In this document: piece by piece, positions 7,491 to 14,882 of the stretch
Layout: each line of letters opens with the position of its first letter
How positions within the stretch are numbered: position 1 is the stretch's first letter
NCBI GenBank assembly: GCA_050260355.1
Contig: JBLNBZ010000058.1
Coordinates: 1 to 22,228, forward strand
Reading direction: 5' to 3'
Length of the DNA: 22,228 bases
Origin: CADEFX01 sp050260355
GTDB lineage: Bacteria > Pseudomonadota > Alphaproteobacteria > Rhizobiales > Hyphomicrobiaceae
Notes under the pieces: generated by a model
What the model was told of the DNA's origin: nothing
Databases searched by the model: none
Seen by the model: only the letters and a program-made list of their open reading frames with translations
Made by a program: the position numbers and the translations under genes

Positions 7491-8828
7491 ATGACCCAAT
7501 ACGCGTCGCTCGTGGATGAGATCGCCGCCCGGATCGCATCGGGCAGCCTGAAACCCGGCGATCGGCTCCCGCCGCAGCGAACGTTCGCTTACGAGAGGCG
7601 CATTGCCCCCTCCACCGCGGGGCGCGTCTACTCGGAGTTGCTTCGACGCGGCCTCGTCGTCGGCGAGGTCGGACGCGGGACATTCGTGGCGGGGCAGGCT
7701 CGGGATTCGGGGCCGGCGCGCGGCGAACCGCACGAGGGACGCATCGATCTCGAGTTCAACTTCCCGACGATCCCGCAACAGGCCGCCCTCATCGCCAAGT
7801 CTCTTGCGGGCCTGCAACGGGTGGATGTGATCGGAGCCGCCATCGGCCCCGTGACCACGCAGCGTGTCAATTCGGCGAGAGCGACTGTCGCTGCGCATCT
7901 GAGAACCGCGGATTGGCAGCCGCAGCCCGAAGCGTTCGTGTTCACGGGCGCCGGACGCCAGTCCATCGCGGCCGCCATCTCGGCATTGGTGCCTGTCGGC
8001 GGGCGGCTGGCGGTCGAGGCACTGTCCTATCCGATGGTGAAGAGCATCGCGGCACGTCTTGGCGCGTCGATCGTCCCGATTGCCATGGATTCGGACGGGC
8101 TGCGGCCGGATGCGCTTGCCAAGGCACACCGCAACGCGAAGCTCTCGGCCGTCTATCTGCAGCCCGTGATGCACAATCCATTGGGTCAGTCGATGAGCGA
8201 TGCCCGCCGGAGCGACATCCTGCGTACCGCATCCAGGCTCGATCTGCCCATCATCGAGGATCTCGTCTACGGGTTTCTGAGCGACAAACCTCCGCTCGCA
8301 GCCGAGCAGCCGGAGCGATGCATCATGGTCGACAGCCTGTCCAAGATCATCGCACCGGGCGCCGCCGTCGGAATGCTCTACTGCCCGAACGCAATTCGGG
8401 ATCGCATCGCTGCAACCGTGCGCGCCGGCGCCTGGACCGTATCTCCTCTGTCTCTCGAAGCCGGAGTGCGGCTATTGACCGACGGGACGGCCGCAGAAAT
8501 TCGGCGTCTCAAGCGTCTCGATGCGAGGCGGCGGCAAGCCATCATGGCCAAGGCATTGACCGGATTCGAGATCGCGGCCGACCCAGGCTCCTATCACCTT
8601 TGGCTGCGATTACCTGAAGCCTGGAGGTCGGACGCGTTTGCGGCCGCAGCAGCCCGGGCCGGCGTTGCGGTCACTCCGTCGAGCGCGTTCACCATGGCGC
8701 CGGGCCACGCTCCCAATGCTGTCCGGCTTGCGCTCGGTCTTCCGTCCCATGACGAGCTGCGGCTCGCCGCCGAGAGGCTGGCCAACCTCTTGAAGGCGCG
8801 CCCCGAAGACACCGACAACACGGAGTGA
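7491..8828 (+). CDS. MocR-type GntR regulator with aminotransferase-like domain
   Basis: This 445-residue protein combines an N-terminal GntR winged helix (residues 1-70, LKPGDRLPPQRTFAYERRIAPSTAGRVYSELLRRG) with a fold-type I PLP-dependent aminotransferase-like domain. The PLP-site residues are present: HNPLGQ at 228-233, the D257-x-x-Y260 pair in IIEDLVYGF and the Schiff-base lysine 285 in DSLSKII. MocR proteins use PLP or an adduct as effector. No Shine-Dalgarno sequence precedes the ATG, and a promoter only 20-40 bases upstream would give a nearly leaderless mRNA. The likely target is the adjacent divergent DUF1127-GST-PhzF operon. It is not close enough to PdxR to infer control of pyridoxal synthesis. 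Confidence 0.93.
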   Translation: MTQYASLVDEIAARIASGSLKPGDRLPPQRTFAYERRIAPSTAGRVYSELLRRGLVVGEVGRGTFVAGQARDSGPARGEPHEGRIDLEFNFPTIPQQAALIAKSLAGLQRVDVIGAAIGPVTTQRVNSARATVAAHLRTADWQPQPEAFVFTGAGRQSIAAAISALVPVGGRLAVEALSYPMVKSIAARLGASIVPIAMDSDGLRPDALAKAHRNAKLSAVYLQPVMHNPLGQSMSDARRSDILRTASRLDLPIIEDLVYGFLSDKPPLAAEQPERCIMVDSLSKIIAPGAAVGMLYCPNAIRDRIAATVRAGAWTVSPLSLEAGVRLLTDGTAAEIRRLKRLDARRRQAIMAKALTGFEIAADPGSYHLWLRLPEAWRSDAFAAAAARAGVAVTPSSAFTMAPGHAPNAVRLALGLPSHDELRLAAERLANLLKARPEDTDNTE

Positions 8829-8957
8829 ACCCGCCGCCGGGCACGGCTCGCCTATGCGACGCGGGCCTCTCGACGTTCGCTCTGAGCCGGGAGGCTAAGG
8901 TGGTGTGCGCGCGCGCTTTCAGGGTTATCCCTGATAGTGGCTGCCTGCCCCGAACAC

Positions 8958-8973
8958 TAACGTTTGCACGTTA
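8958..8973. promoter_or_regulatory. Candidate operator palindrome TAACGT-TTGC-ACGTTA
   Basis: A perfect inverted repeat with 6-bp arms around a 4-base centre lies 226 bases before the first gene of the aldehyde oxidoreductase operon. Its size fits a dimeric HTH regulator, but no regulator gene is adjacent in that direction and the assignment is speculative. Confidence 0.35.
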
Positions 8974-8996
8974 ACCAGCTCGTGAACCAGCTCGTG
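8973..8996. repeat. Two tandem copies of AACCAGCTCGTG
   Basis: A 12-bp unit is repeated exactly twice, back to back, at 8973-8984 and 8985-8996. The first base of the repeat overlaps the last base of the TAACGT palindrome. It may be a local slippage duplication or part of a binding site. Confidence 0.7.
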
Positions 8997-9198
8997 CGGC
9001 CCGCCCCAAGATCTGGCTGCCGAAGCGAGGGCTCTTGCAACGCTTCTCCGGAGGGATGCTTGGAAACATCAAAAGCCAACCTCTCAATCTCGGCCTTCGA
9101 GTGCGACATTCTCGCTCCCACTCTAACCGCCCGTCTGTCGTCGCCTAGATACCTGAAGAAGAGGCTTGGGCGCTTCAAGCTCATACGGAGGACTTAGA

Positions 9199-9717
9199 AT
9201 GGCGCGGACAAGCAAAGCTGCCGCGCGGGCCAGAGGGGTTATCCAGTCACCGCAGAAGATCTCGGTCATGCTGGTCGTCAACGGGACCGAGACCCACCTC
9301 AACGTGGCGCCATGGACGACATTGCTCGACGCGCTGCGCGACCATCTCGATCTCACCGGCACGAAGAAGGGTTGCGACCACGGCCAATGCGGCGCCTGCA
9401 CCGTGCTGGTGGACGGCCGCCGGATCAATTCGTGCCTGACGCTTGCCGTCATGAAGGACGGAGCGAAGGTCACCACTATCGAGGGACTTGCGGCTGATGG
9501 AGTGCTGCACGCGCTGCAACAAGCCTTCATCGATCATGACGCCTTCCAGTGCGGCTACTGCACACCGGGCCAGATCTGCTCGGCCGCGGGCCTCATCTCC
9601 GAGGGCAAGGCGCATACCGCCGACGAGATCCGCGAGCTGATGAGCGGCAACATCTGCCGCTGCGGCGCATATCCCAACATCCTCGCGGCAATCCAGCAGG
9701 TGATGAAGCAGTCATGA
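9199..9717 (+). CDS. paoA: Aldehyde oxidoreductase, 2Fe-2S subunit (PaoA-like)
   Basis: This 172-residue small subunit of a xanthine-oxidase-family molybdoenzyme passes electrons between the Mo and FAD centres. The plant-type 2Fe-2S cluster ligands are Cys59, Cys64, Cys67 and Cys79 (GCDHGQCGACTVL), and the second cluster ligands are Cys118, Cys121, Cys153 and Cys155 (CGYCTPG, CRC). The ATG at 9199 has GGAGG seven bases upstream, and a longer in-frame start at 9166 has none. E. coli PaoA has a Tat signal that exports the whole trimer; this protein begins MARTSKAAARARGVIQ with no twin arginine or hydrophobic core. It overlaps the next gene by ATGA. Confidence 0.92.
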   Translation: MARTSKAAARARGVIQSPQKISVMLVVNGTETHLNVAPWTTLLDALRDHLDLTGTKKGCDHGQCGACTVLVDGRRINSCLTLAVMKDGAKVTTIEGLAADGVLHALQQAFIDHDAFQCGYCTPGQICSAAGLISEGKAHTADEIRELMSGNICRCGAYPNILAAIQQVMKQS

Positions 9718-10730
9718 TCCCCTTCCAGTACGCGCGGGCAACCGATGTCGCCGATGCCGTCCGGCAGATTGCCGCCGATCCGGGGGCAAAGTTCATCGCC
9801 GGCGGCACCAACCTGATCGACCTTATGAAGGACAACGTCGAGCGCCCATCGCGGCTGATCGACATTACGCACCTGCCCCTCAAGTCCGTCGAGCAGACGG
9901 CGGACGGGGGCTTGCGCATCGGCGCGCTCGTGCCGAACTCCGACCTCGCCTACCATTCTCTGGTGGAGAGCCGCTACCCTATGCTCTCGAGCGCAATCCT
10001 TGCCGGCGCGTCGCAACAGTTGCGCAACATGGCGTCGACCGGTGGCAACCTGCTGCAACGGACGCGCTGCTACTACTTCTATGACACGGCCACGCCGTGC
10101 AACAAGCGTGAGCCCGGCAGCGGCTGCTCGGCCATCCAGGGTCTCACTCGCATGCATGCGATCCTCGGCGCGAGCGAGGCTTGCATCGCCACGCATCCCT
10201 CTGACATGTGCGTCGCGCTGGCTGCGCTCGACGCCAAGGTCCATGTAGTGGGGCCGACGGGGGAGCGTGTGGTCGCGTTCGCCGATTTTCATCGTCTTCC
10301 GGGGGACACCCCGCAGCACGACACCACCCTCGCTCCCAGCGAGATCATTACGGCGGTTGAACTGCCTGCACGAAGCTTCGCGGCGAATTACACCTACCTG
10401 AAAATCCGAGACCGGCTGTCCTATGCATTTGCCCTGGTCTCGGTTGCCGCCGCCCTCGAGCTGGATGGCGGCACGATCAGGGAGGCGCGCCTTGCACTTG
10501 GCGGCGTTGCGCACAAACCCTGGCGCGACACCGCCGCAGAGGCCGCGCTGCGTGGGCAACCGGCGACCGAGGCGTCCTTCACTCGGGCAGCCGACCACGT
10601 GCTCCGTGACGCGAGGGGCTACGCGCACAACAGCTTCAAAATCGACCTGGCACGCCGCGGCATTGTTCGCGCCCTGACGCAGGCTGCGCAAGGCACACCG
10701 CAATCGCAATCCAACAAGAAGATCCTATGA
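9714..10730 (+). CDS. paoB: Aldehyde oxidoreductase, FAD-binding subunit with extra 4Fe-4S site (PaoB-like)
   Basis: This 338-residue medium subunit is of the CO-dehydrogenase flavoprotein type. The FAD pyrophosphate motif is FIAGGTNLIDLMK at residues 27-39, with ASTGGNLLQRTRC further on. Cysteines 119, 129, 138 and 157, within CYYFYDTATPCNKREPGSGC and HAILGASEAC, match the insert that holds an additional 4Fe-4S cluster in E. coli PaoB and 4-hydroxybenzoyl-CoA reductase-like proteins. The ATG overlaps the previous stop (ATGA), and an upstream in-frame start would overlap paoA extensively. Translational coupling with neighbours on both sides supports a heterotrimer. Confidence 0.92.
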   Translation: MIPFQYARATDVADAVRQIAADPGAKFIAGGTNLIDLMKDNVERPSRLIDITHLPLKSVEQTADGGLRIGALVPNSDLAYHSLVESRYPMLSSAILAGASQQLRNMASTGGNLLQRTRCYYFYDTATPCNKREPGSGCSAIQGLTRMHAILGASEACIATHPSDMCVALAALDAKVHVVGPTGERVVAFADFHRLPGDTPQHDTTLAPSEIITAVELPARSFAANYTYLKIRDRLSYAFALVSVAAALELDGGTIREARLALGGVAHKPWRDTAAEAALRGQPATEASFTRAADHVLRDARGYAHNSFKIDLARRGIVRALTQAAQGTPQSQSNKKIL

Positions 10731-10825
10731 GCGAACCAATTGCACCTTGCGCTGGCACACCGGTGTTCGATATCGCGCCGACGCCTCGAGAGGCGCCACT
10801 TTCCGAGTGGGTAGAAGCATGGTGA
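10727..10825 (+). CDS. Candidate 32-residue ORF bridging the FAD and molybdopterin subunit genes
   Basis: An ATG overlaps the paoB stop (ATGA) and opens a 32-codon frame, MSEPIAPCAGTPVFDIAPTP and on to EWVEAW. It stops at a TGA that overlaps the first codons of the large-subunit gene (its ATG is at 10819). This is exactly the coupling seen between real genes of this operon, and it fills the otherwise unexplained 88-base gap. It may be a small translated accessory peptide, a ribosome-relay ORF, or the relic of an older start of the large subunit. No homology recognised. Confidence 0.4.
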   Translation: MSEPIAPCAGTPVFDIAPTPREAPLSEWVEAW

Positions 10826-13188
10826 GCGACATCAGCCGCCGCAACGTCCTGGGTGGCGCGGCCGCAGTCGGAACGATCGGATGGGGCAGCACGCTTCACG
10901 CTGCCGACGAGCAGAGCCCCACCGCGGTTGCGCAGGAAAATCGAGCGAGCAGGCCAATGACATATTACATCGGCACCCCAACGTCCCGCGTCGACGGCCG
11001 GGCGAAAGTCATCGGCGCAGCGAAATATGCCGCCGAGTTCAACACGAGGGGCCTCGCGCATGGCAGCGTCGTCACCTCCACGACCGCCAAGGGCCGCATC
11101 GTGCGCATCGACACGAGTGAGGCGCTGCGCGTCGACGGCGTGATCGATGTGCTGACGCACGAGAACCGGCCGCGGATGGCAAGCACTGATCAGGCCTACA
11201 AGGACGACGTGGCACCGGACGGATCACCCTTCCGGCCGCTTTACGATGACAGGATCGTGTTCAATGGCCAGCCGATAGCGCTGGTCGTCGCAGAAGAGCT
11301 GGAGATCGCCCAGTTCGCGGCGTCTCTGGTGCGCGTGCAATATAGCGAAGAAGCGCATGTCACGGACGTGTACGGCCAGCGTGACAAGGCGGTGGCATTG
11401 GGTGTCGCCGCAGACCCCGCCGAGGCCGCCTTCGCTCCCCCAAAGCCGCGCGGCGCGCCCGAGCAGGCTTTCGCCGCAGCCGAGGTGCGCCATCAGGGCG
11501 AGTACTACGTCCCGATCGAGCATCACAACCCGATGGAGCTGTATGCATCGACGGCGATCTTCGAGGGAAATGGCAAGCTCACGATCTATGACAAGACCCA
11601 GGGCGTGCAGAACGTGCAGCGGTATGTTTGCAGCGTGCTCGAGATGAAGCCCGACGACGTGCGTGTGATGTCGGCCTTCATGGGCGGTGGCTTCGGCTCG
11701 GGGCTGCGTCCGCAATTTCAGGTCGTGCTGGCCGCGCTGGCGGCGCGCGCGCTGGAGCGCTCGGTGCGTGTCGTGCTGACCCGCCAGCAGATGTACGGGA
11801 TCGGCTACCGGCCCGCCATGATTCAGCGGATCGACCTGGGCGCAAAAGCCGGCGGAACGCTCGACGCAATCATGCATGACGCGATGACGGTGACGTCGCA
11901 GTACGAGAGCTTCCATCGGCAAGAGACCGGCTGGTCCGGCCTGCTCTACAAGTGCGCCAATGCGAAGTACGCGCACAAGCTTGCCCATCTCGATCTTCCC
12001 ACGTCGTGCGACATGCGCGCTCCCAGCGCCGCGACGGGGGTCTATGCGCTCGAATGCGCGATGGACGAGCTCGCAGTGGCGCTCAAGCTCGATCCGCTCG
12101 AGCTTCGCCTGCGCTGCTATTCCGATCGCGATCAGCACAGCGGTTTGCCTTACAGCAGCAAAGGCCTGCGGGATTGCTATCGCCAGGGCGCGGAGGTCTT
12201 CGGTTGGAACAAGCGCAACCCCGCGCCGCGCTCGATGCGCGACGGCAAGGATCTGATGGGATGGGGCATGGCGACCGGCGTTTGGGAGGCACTGCAGGTG
12301 CCGATCACGGTGCGCATCGCGCTCTCCGCCAACGGCCATGCCGAAGTCTCCTGCGCGACCTCCGACATCGGCACCGGCACCTACACGATCATGGCTCAGG
12401 TCGCGGCCGACATGCTTGGCCTGCCGCTCGACAACGTCACCATCAAGCTGGGCGACTCGACGCTGCCGCAATCGCCGGTCGAGGGCGGATCCTGGATTGC
12501 GGCCTCGGTATCGAATGGGATCGTGACGACCTCCAGCGCGATTTGCGAGGAGCTGTTGCGTCTGGCCAAGCAGATGCCGAATTCTCCGCTTGCGGACGCG
12601 GCGCCCGACGACGTCGCACTCGCAGGCGGCAAGCTCGTGAGCAAGCGGGATGCTTCGCGCACGGTCACGATCGCCGATGCGATGCGGCACGGCACGCTGG
12701 ACCGGATCGTGCAGGAGAAGGCGACCACCTTCGCCAATGACGGCTCGCATGCGCACAACACGCATTCGGCGATCTTCGCCGAGGTCAAGGTGGACGAGCA
12801 GCTCGGTGTCGTTCGCGTTACCCGCGTCGTCAGCGCGGTGGCGGCCGGTCGCATCTTGAACACGAAGACCGCGGCCAGCCAGATCATGGGTGGCGTGGTC
12901 TGGGGCATCGGCATGGCGCTGCACGAGGAAGCGCTGGTCGATCACAAGTTCGGTCGCGTCATGAACGCCAACATTGCCGAGTATCATGTCCCGGTGAACG
13001 CCGACGTGCACGATATCAAAGTGATCTTCGTCGACGAGCAGGACGACATCGTCAATCCTCTCGGCATCAAGGGCGTAGGCGAGATCGGCATCGTGGGGAC
13101 CGCGGCTGCGATCGCCAATGCCATCTACCATGCAACTGGCAAGCGCGTACGAGATCTGCCGATTACGCTGGACAAACTGCTGGTGTGA
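10819..13188 (+). CDS. paoC: Aldehyde oxidoreductase, molybdopterin-binding subunit (PaoC-like) with Tat signal
   Basis: This 789-residue large subunit belongs to the xanthine dehydrogenase family and oxidises aldehydes at a Mo-cytosine-dinucleotide centre. Family motifs are SRVDGRAKVIGAAKYAAE near residue 56, MGGGFGSG, the PaoC/YagR-like PYSSKGLRDCYRQGAEVFGW, and the C-terminal KGVGEIGIVGTAAAIANA with the catalytic glutamate at 755. The ATG at 10819 begins MVSDISRRNVLGGAAAVGTI, a clear twin-arginine signal followed by a hydrophobic core and a likely cleavage near HAAD. E. coli PaoC has no such signal. An in-frame start 24 codons upstream is possible but adds a non-conserved segment. No PaoD/XdhC-type maturation gene is adjacent. 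Confidence 0.93.
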   Translation: MVSDISRRNVLGGAAAVGTIGWGSTLHAADEQSPTAVAQENRASRPMTYYIGTPTSRVDGRAKVIGAAKYAAEFNTRGLAHGSVVTSTTAKGRIVRIDTSEALRVDGVIDVLTHENRPRMASTDQAYKDDVAPDGSPFRPLYDDRIVFNGQPIALVVAEELEIAQFAASLVRVQYSEEAHVTDVYGQRDKAVALGVAADPAEAAFAPPKPRGAPEQAFAAAEVRHQGEYYVPIEHHNPMELYASTAIFEGNGKLTIYDKTQGVQNVQRYVCSVLEMKPDDVRVMSAFMGGGFGSGLRPQFQVVLAALAARALERSVRVVLTRQQMYGIGYRPAMIQRIDLGAKAGGTLDAIMHDAMTVTSQYESFHRQETGWSGLLYKCANAKYAHKLAHLDLPTSCDMRAPSAATGVYALECAMDELAVALKLDPLELRLRCYSDRDQHSGLPYSSKGLRDCYRQGAEVFGWNKRNPAPRSMRDGKDLMGWGMATGVWEALQVPITVRIALSANGHAEVSCATSDIGTGTYTIMAQVAADMLGLPLDNVTIKLGDSTLPQSPVEGGSWIAASVSNGIVTTSSAICEELLRLAKQMPNSPLADAAPDDVALAGGKLVSKRDASRTVTIADAMRHGTLDRIVQEKATTFANDGSHAHNTHSAIFAEVKVDEQLGVVRVTRVVSAVAAGRILNTKTAASQIMGGVVWGIGMALHEEALVDHKFGRVMNANIAEYHVPVNADVHDIKVIFVDEQDDIVNPLGIKGVGEIGIVGTAAAIANAIYHATGKRVRDLPITLDKLLV

Positions 13189-13205
13189 GTCTTCAGCGGG
13201 AGTGA

Positions 13206-14459
13206 ATGCTCGAGGTCACCATGCTCCCGCTCCGATTCGAGGCAGCAGGGTTGCAAGCGCCCAGGTCGGCTGGCACTCCCAGACCGAGGCAACAGTGGTC
13301 GGCTCGGCTCTTGCCGAGTATCGGTGATGTCGAGCGGAGCGCCTGGGCCAGCCTCTTCGGCTCAGCGAGCGAGGGCTTCGACTATTACCTCGCCTGCGAG
13401 AAGTCTCCGCCTCCTGTCTTCGAGCTCAAGGCAATGGGCGTCTTTGACGGAGATCGACTGGTCGCCGGTGCACCCGCCTTTGGTGCCCAGTTCCGCCTCG
13501 ACATGATGCTGGAAGGCCGCCTGCGCAGGCTGACTGACTGGGTCGGTGCTCGGGCACCCGGACTTGGCCGCCTCCGTGTCCTGGGCCTCGGCTCGCCACA
13601 CGCCGATGAGCTGGCGCTGGTGTTCGCTGCCGGCCTGGACGAGGCCGATCGCCGTGTGGCTCTCGACTGCCTTCTCGACAGCCTCGAACGCCATGCGGCC
13701 TCGGCCAGCATCGACGTCGCTTTCCTGAAGAATGTTCGCGAAGTCGACCGCCTCTGGGCCGACGAGGTCTTGCAGCGGCGAGGCTACGTCGGCGTCGCCA
13801 CATTGCCGATTGCGACGCTCGCTATCCCGGACTCGGAAGCCTCCTACATTGCAAGCCTGTCGGCCAACATGCGCAGCAATCTGCGCCGCAAGCTCAAGCG
13901 TGCGAGTGGGGTCCGCGCCGAGGCTCGCACGTCCATCGAAGGCCTCGATGACGAGATATTCCGTTTGCGCGAATCGACGCGACGCCGCGCTACGACCGAT
14001 TACGATGCCTTCTCGCAGATATCACCCGCCTACTTCCGCGAGGTGCTCGACCGCCTGGGCGACAAGGCCCGGCTGCTGCTCTACTGGCGAGACGGAAGCC
14101 TGATCGGCTTCGCGTTCGTTCTCCTGGAGCCAGGGCGTCTGATCGAAAAATACAACGGCATGCGCTATCCTGAGGGACCCGACAACGGCGTCTTCTTCCT
14201 CAATTGGATGACGCAGGTGCGCCTCTGCATCGAGCTCGGCATTCCTGAGCTGCACGCCGGTGAGACGACATACCTGACCAAGGCAAGGCTCGGATGCAAG
14301 TTGCATCGCTCGTGGATCTACTACCGTCACCGCCGTCAAGTCGTGACGCGGTTGCTCGCGCTTCTCAGCTCGCGCGTGGCCTTCGACAGTGCCGACCCTG
14401 ACCTTCGCAAGCTCGGAGCGCAGGCGCCCTACGTCAATCCGCTGGCTCGCCAGCACTAA
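13206..14459 (+). CDS. FemAB/BioF2-like GNAT acyltransferase
   Basis: This 417-residue protein has the double-GNAT layout of the BioF2/CelD/FemAB-like acetyltransferase group (Acetyltransf_6). The family signature SANMRSNLRRKLKRA is at residues 219-233, and the C-terminal GNAT half contains KARLLLYWRDGSLIGFAFVL and ELHAGETTYLTKARLGC. Such proteins transfer acyl or aminoacyl groups in cell-envelope, polysaccharide or lipid modification; the substrate here is unknown. GGGAG precedes the ATG, and an in-frame ATG five codons later is an alternative. It starts 17 bases after the large oxidoreductase subunit, so it is probably co-transcribed with it, an unusual partnership. Confidence 0.82.
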   Translation: MLEVTMLPLRFEAAGLQAPRSAGTPRPRQQWSARLLPSIGDVERSAWASLFGSASEGFDYYLACEKSPPPVFELKAMGVFDGDRLVAGAPAFGAQFRLDMMLEGRLRRLTDWVGARAPGLGRLRVLGLGSPHADELALVFAAGLDEADRRVALDCLLDSLERHAASASIDVAFLKNVREVDRLWADEVLQRRGYVGVATLPIATLAIPDSEASYIASLSANMRSNLRRKLKRASGVRAEARTSIEGLDDEIFRLRESTRRRATTDYDAFSQISPAYFREVLDRLGDKARLLLYWRDGSLIGFAFVLLEPGRLIEKYNGMRYPEGPDNGVFFLNWMTQVRLCIELGIPELHAGETTYLTKARLGCKLHRSWIYYRHRRQVVTRLLALLSSRVAFDSADPDLRKLGAQAPYVNPLARQH

Positions 14460-14491
14460 GGGCCGACGGTTGGGGAATGTCGCGCGGCAGT

Positions 14492-14527
14492 GGCGGCAAG
14501 CTCCCTGTGCCGCGGGAGCTCGCCGCC
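14492..14527. terminator. Bidirectional terminator hairpin candidate
   Basis: GGCGGC-a-AGCTCCC at 14492-14505 pairs with GGGAGCT-c-GCCGCC at 14514-14527 around an 8-base loop, giving 13 pairs with one mismatch. It lies between the convergent acyltransferase and DUF6295-like genes, which suits a shared terminator. No T-run is obvious. Confidence 0.6.
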
Positions 14528-14552
14528 GATCCACGTCTCCGCGCGTTCGCAG

Positions 14553-14876
14553 CTAGGCGGCCACCAGCGACGGCGCCGGAGTGCTGCGCCGGGCTCGCTC
14601 CAGCGCCTGCGATCTGTCCGCCTCTTCGACCTCCGCCGCAGCGATGGCTTTCGCCAGCGCCGCATTCAGCGCTTTGGCAGTCTCGAGCGTCAGCTCGACG
14701 GCCGCGCGCGCGCCCGGAGGCAAGCCACTGTTGACGAAGTCGATGGTGATGGCGTCCTCGAGCAGCGCGTGGCGCGCGTGGTCGTATGCGACCACCGAGT
14801 GCGTGACTGAGAACCAGTCGTTTTCGCCCTTGGCCATGCCGCTCGCAGGCGCGATCTCGACGATTGACGTACACAT
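14553..14876 (-). CDS. Small DUF6295-like protein
   Basis: This 107-residue protein begins MCTSIVEIAPASGMAKGEND and contains WFSVTHSVVAYDHARHALLEDAITIDFVN and PPGARAAVELTLETAKALNAAL. The pattern resembles the DUF6295 family, whose function is unknown; the assignment is from memory of the family pattern. It starts six bases after the stop of the dienelactone hydrolase gene, so the two form an operon and may share a substrate or pathway. The C-terminus is Ala/Arg-rich and probably disordered. No signal peptide or membrane segment. Confidence 0.7.
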   Translation of the reverse strand: MCTSIVEIAPASGMAKGENDWFSVTHSVVAYDHARHALLEDAITIDFVNSGLPPGARAAVELTLETAKALNAALAKAIAAAEVEEADRSQALERARRSTPAPSLVAA

Positions 14877-14882
14877 GCTCGA

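Larger units (their letters stand above)
8829..9198. promoter_or_regulatory. Upstream region of the aldehyde oxidoreductase operon
   Basis: This 370-base region has no supported gene. It holds the presumed promoter of the Pao-like operon, a perfect 6-bp inverted repeat (TAACGT-TTGC-ACGTTA) and a 12-bp tandem repeat, both listed separately. A 30-codon frame at 9056-9148 was considered and rejected. The first operon gene has GGAGG at 9187-9191. Confidence 0.5.

Noticed and set aside
9056..9148. 30-residue frame upstream of paoA, considered as a leader peptide
   Set aside because: The GGAGGG lies directly against the ATG, too close to serve as a ribosome site, and there is no run of regulatory codons or attenuator hairpin after it.
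9555..10709. 384-codon open frame antisense to the FAD subunit gene
   Set aside because: Shadow frame without domain; the sense frame carries FAD and cluster motifs.
11224..13131. 635-codon open frame antisense to the molybdopterin subunit gene
   Set aside because: It is a shadow of a very GC-rich gene; its sequence is Arg/His/Asp-rich with no domain, whereas the plus-strand frame is a clear enzyme.
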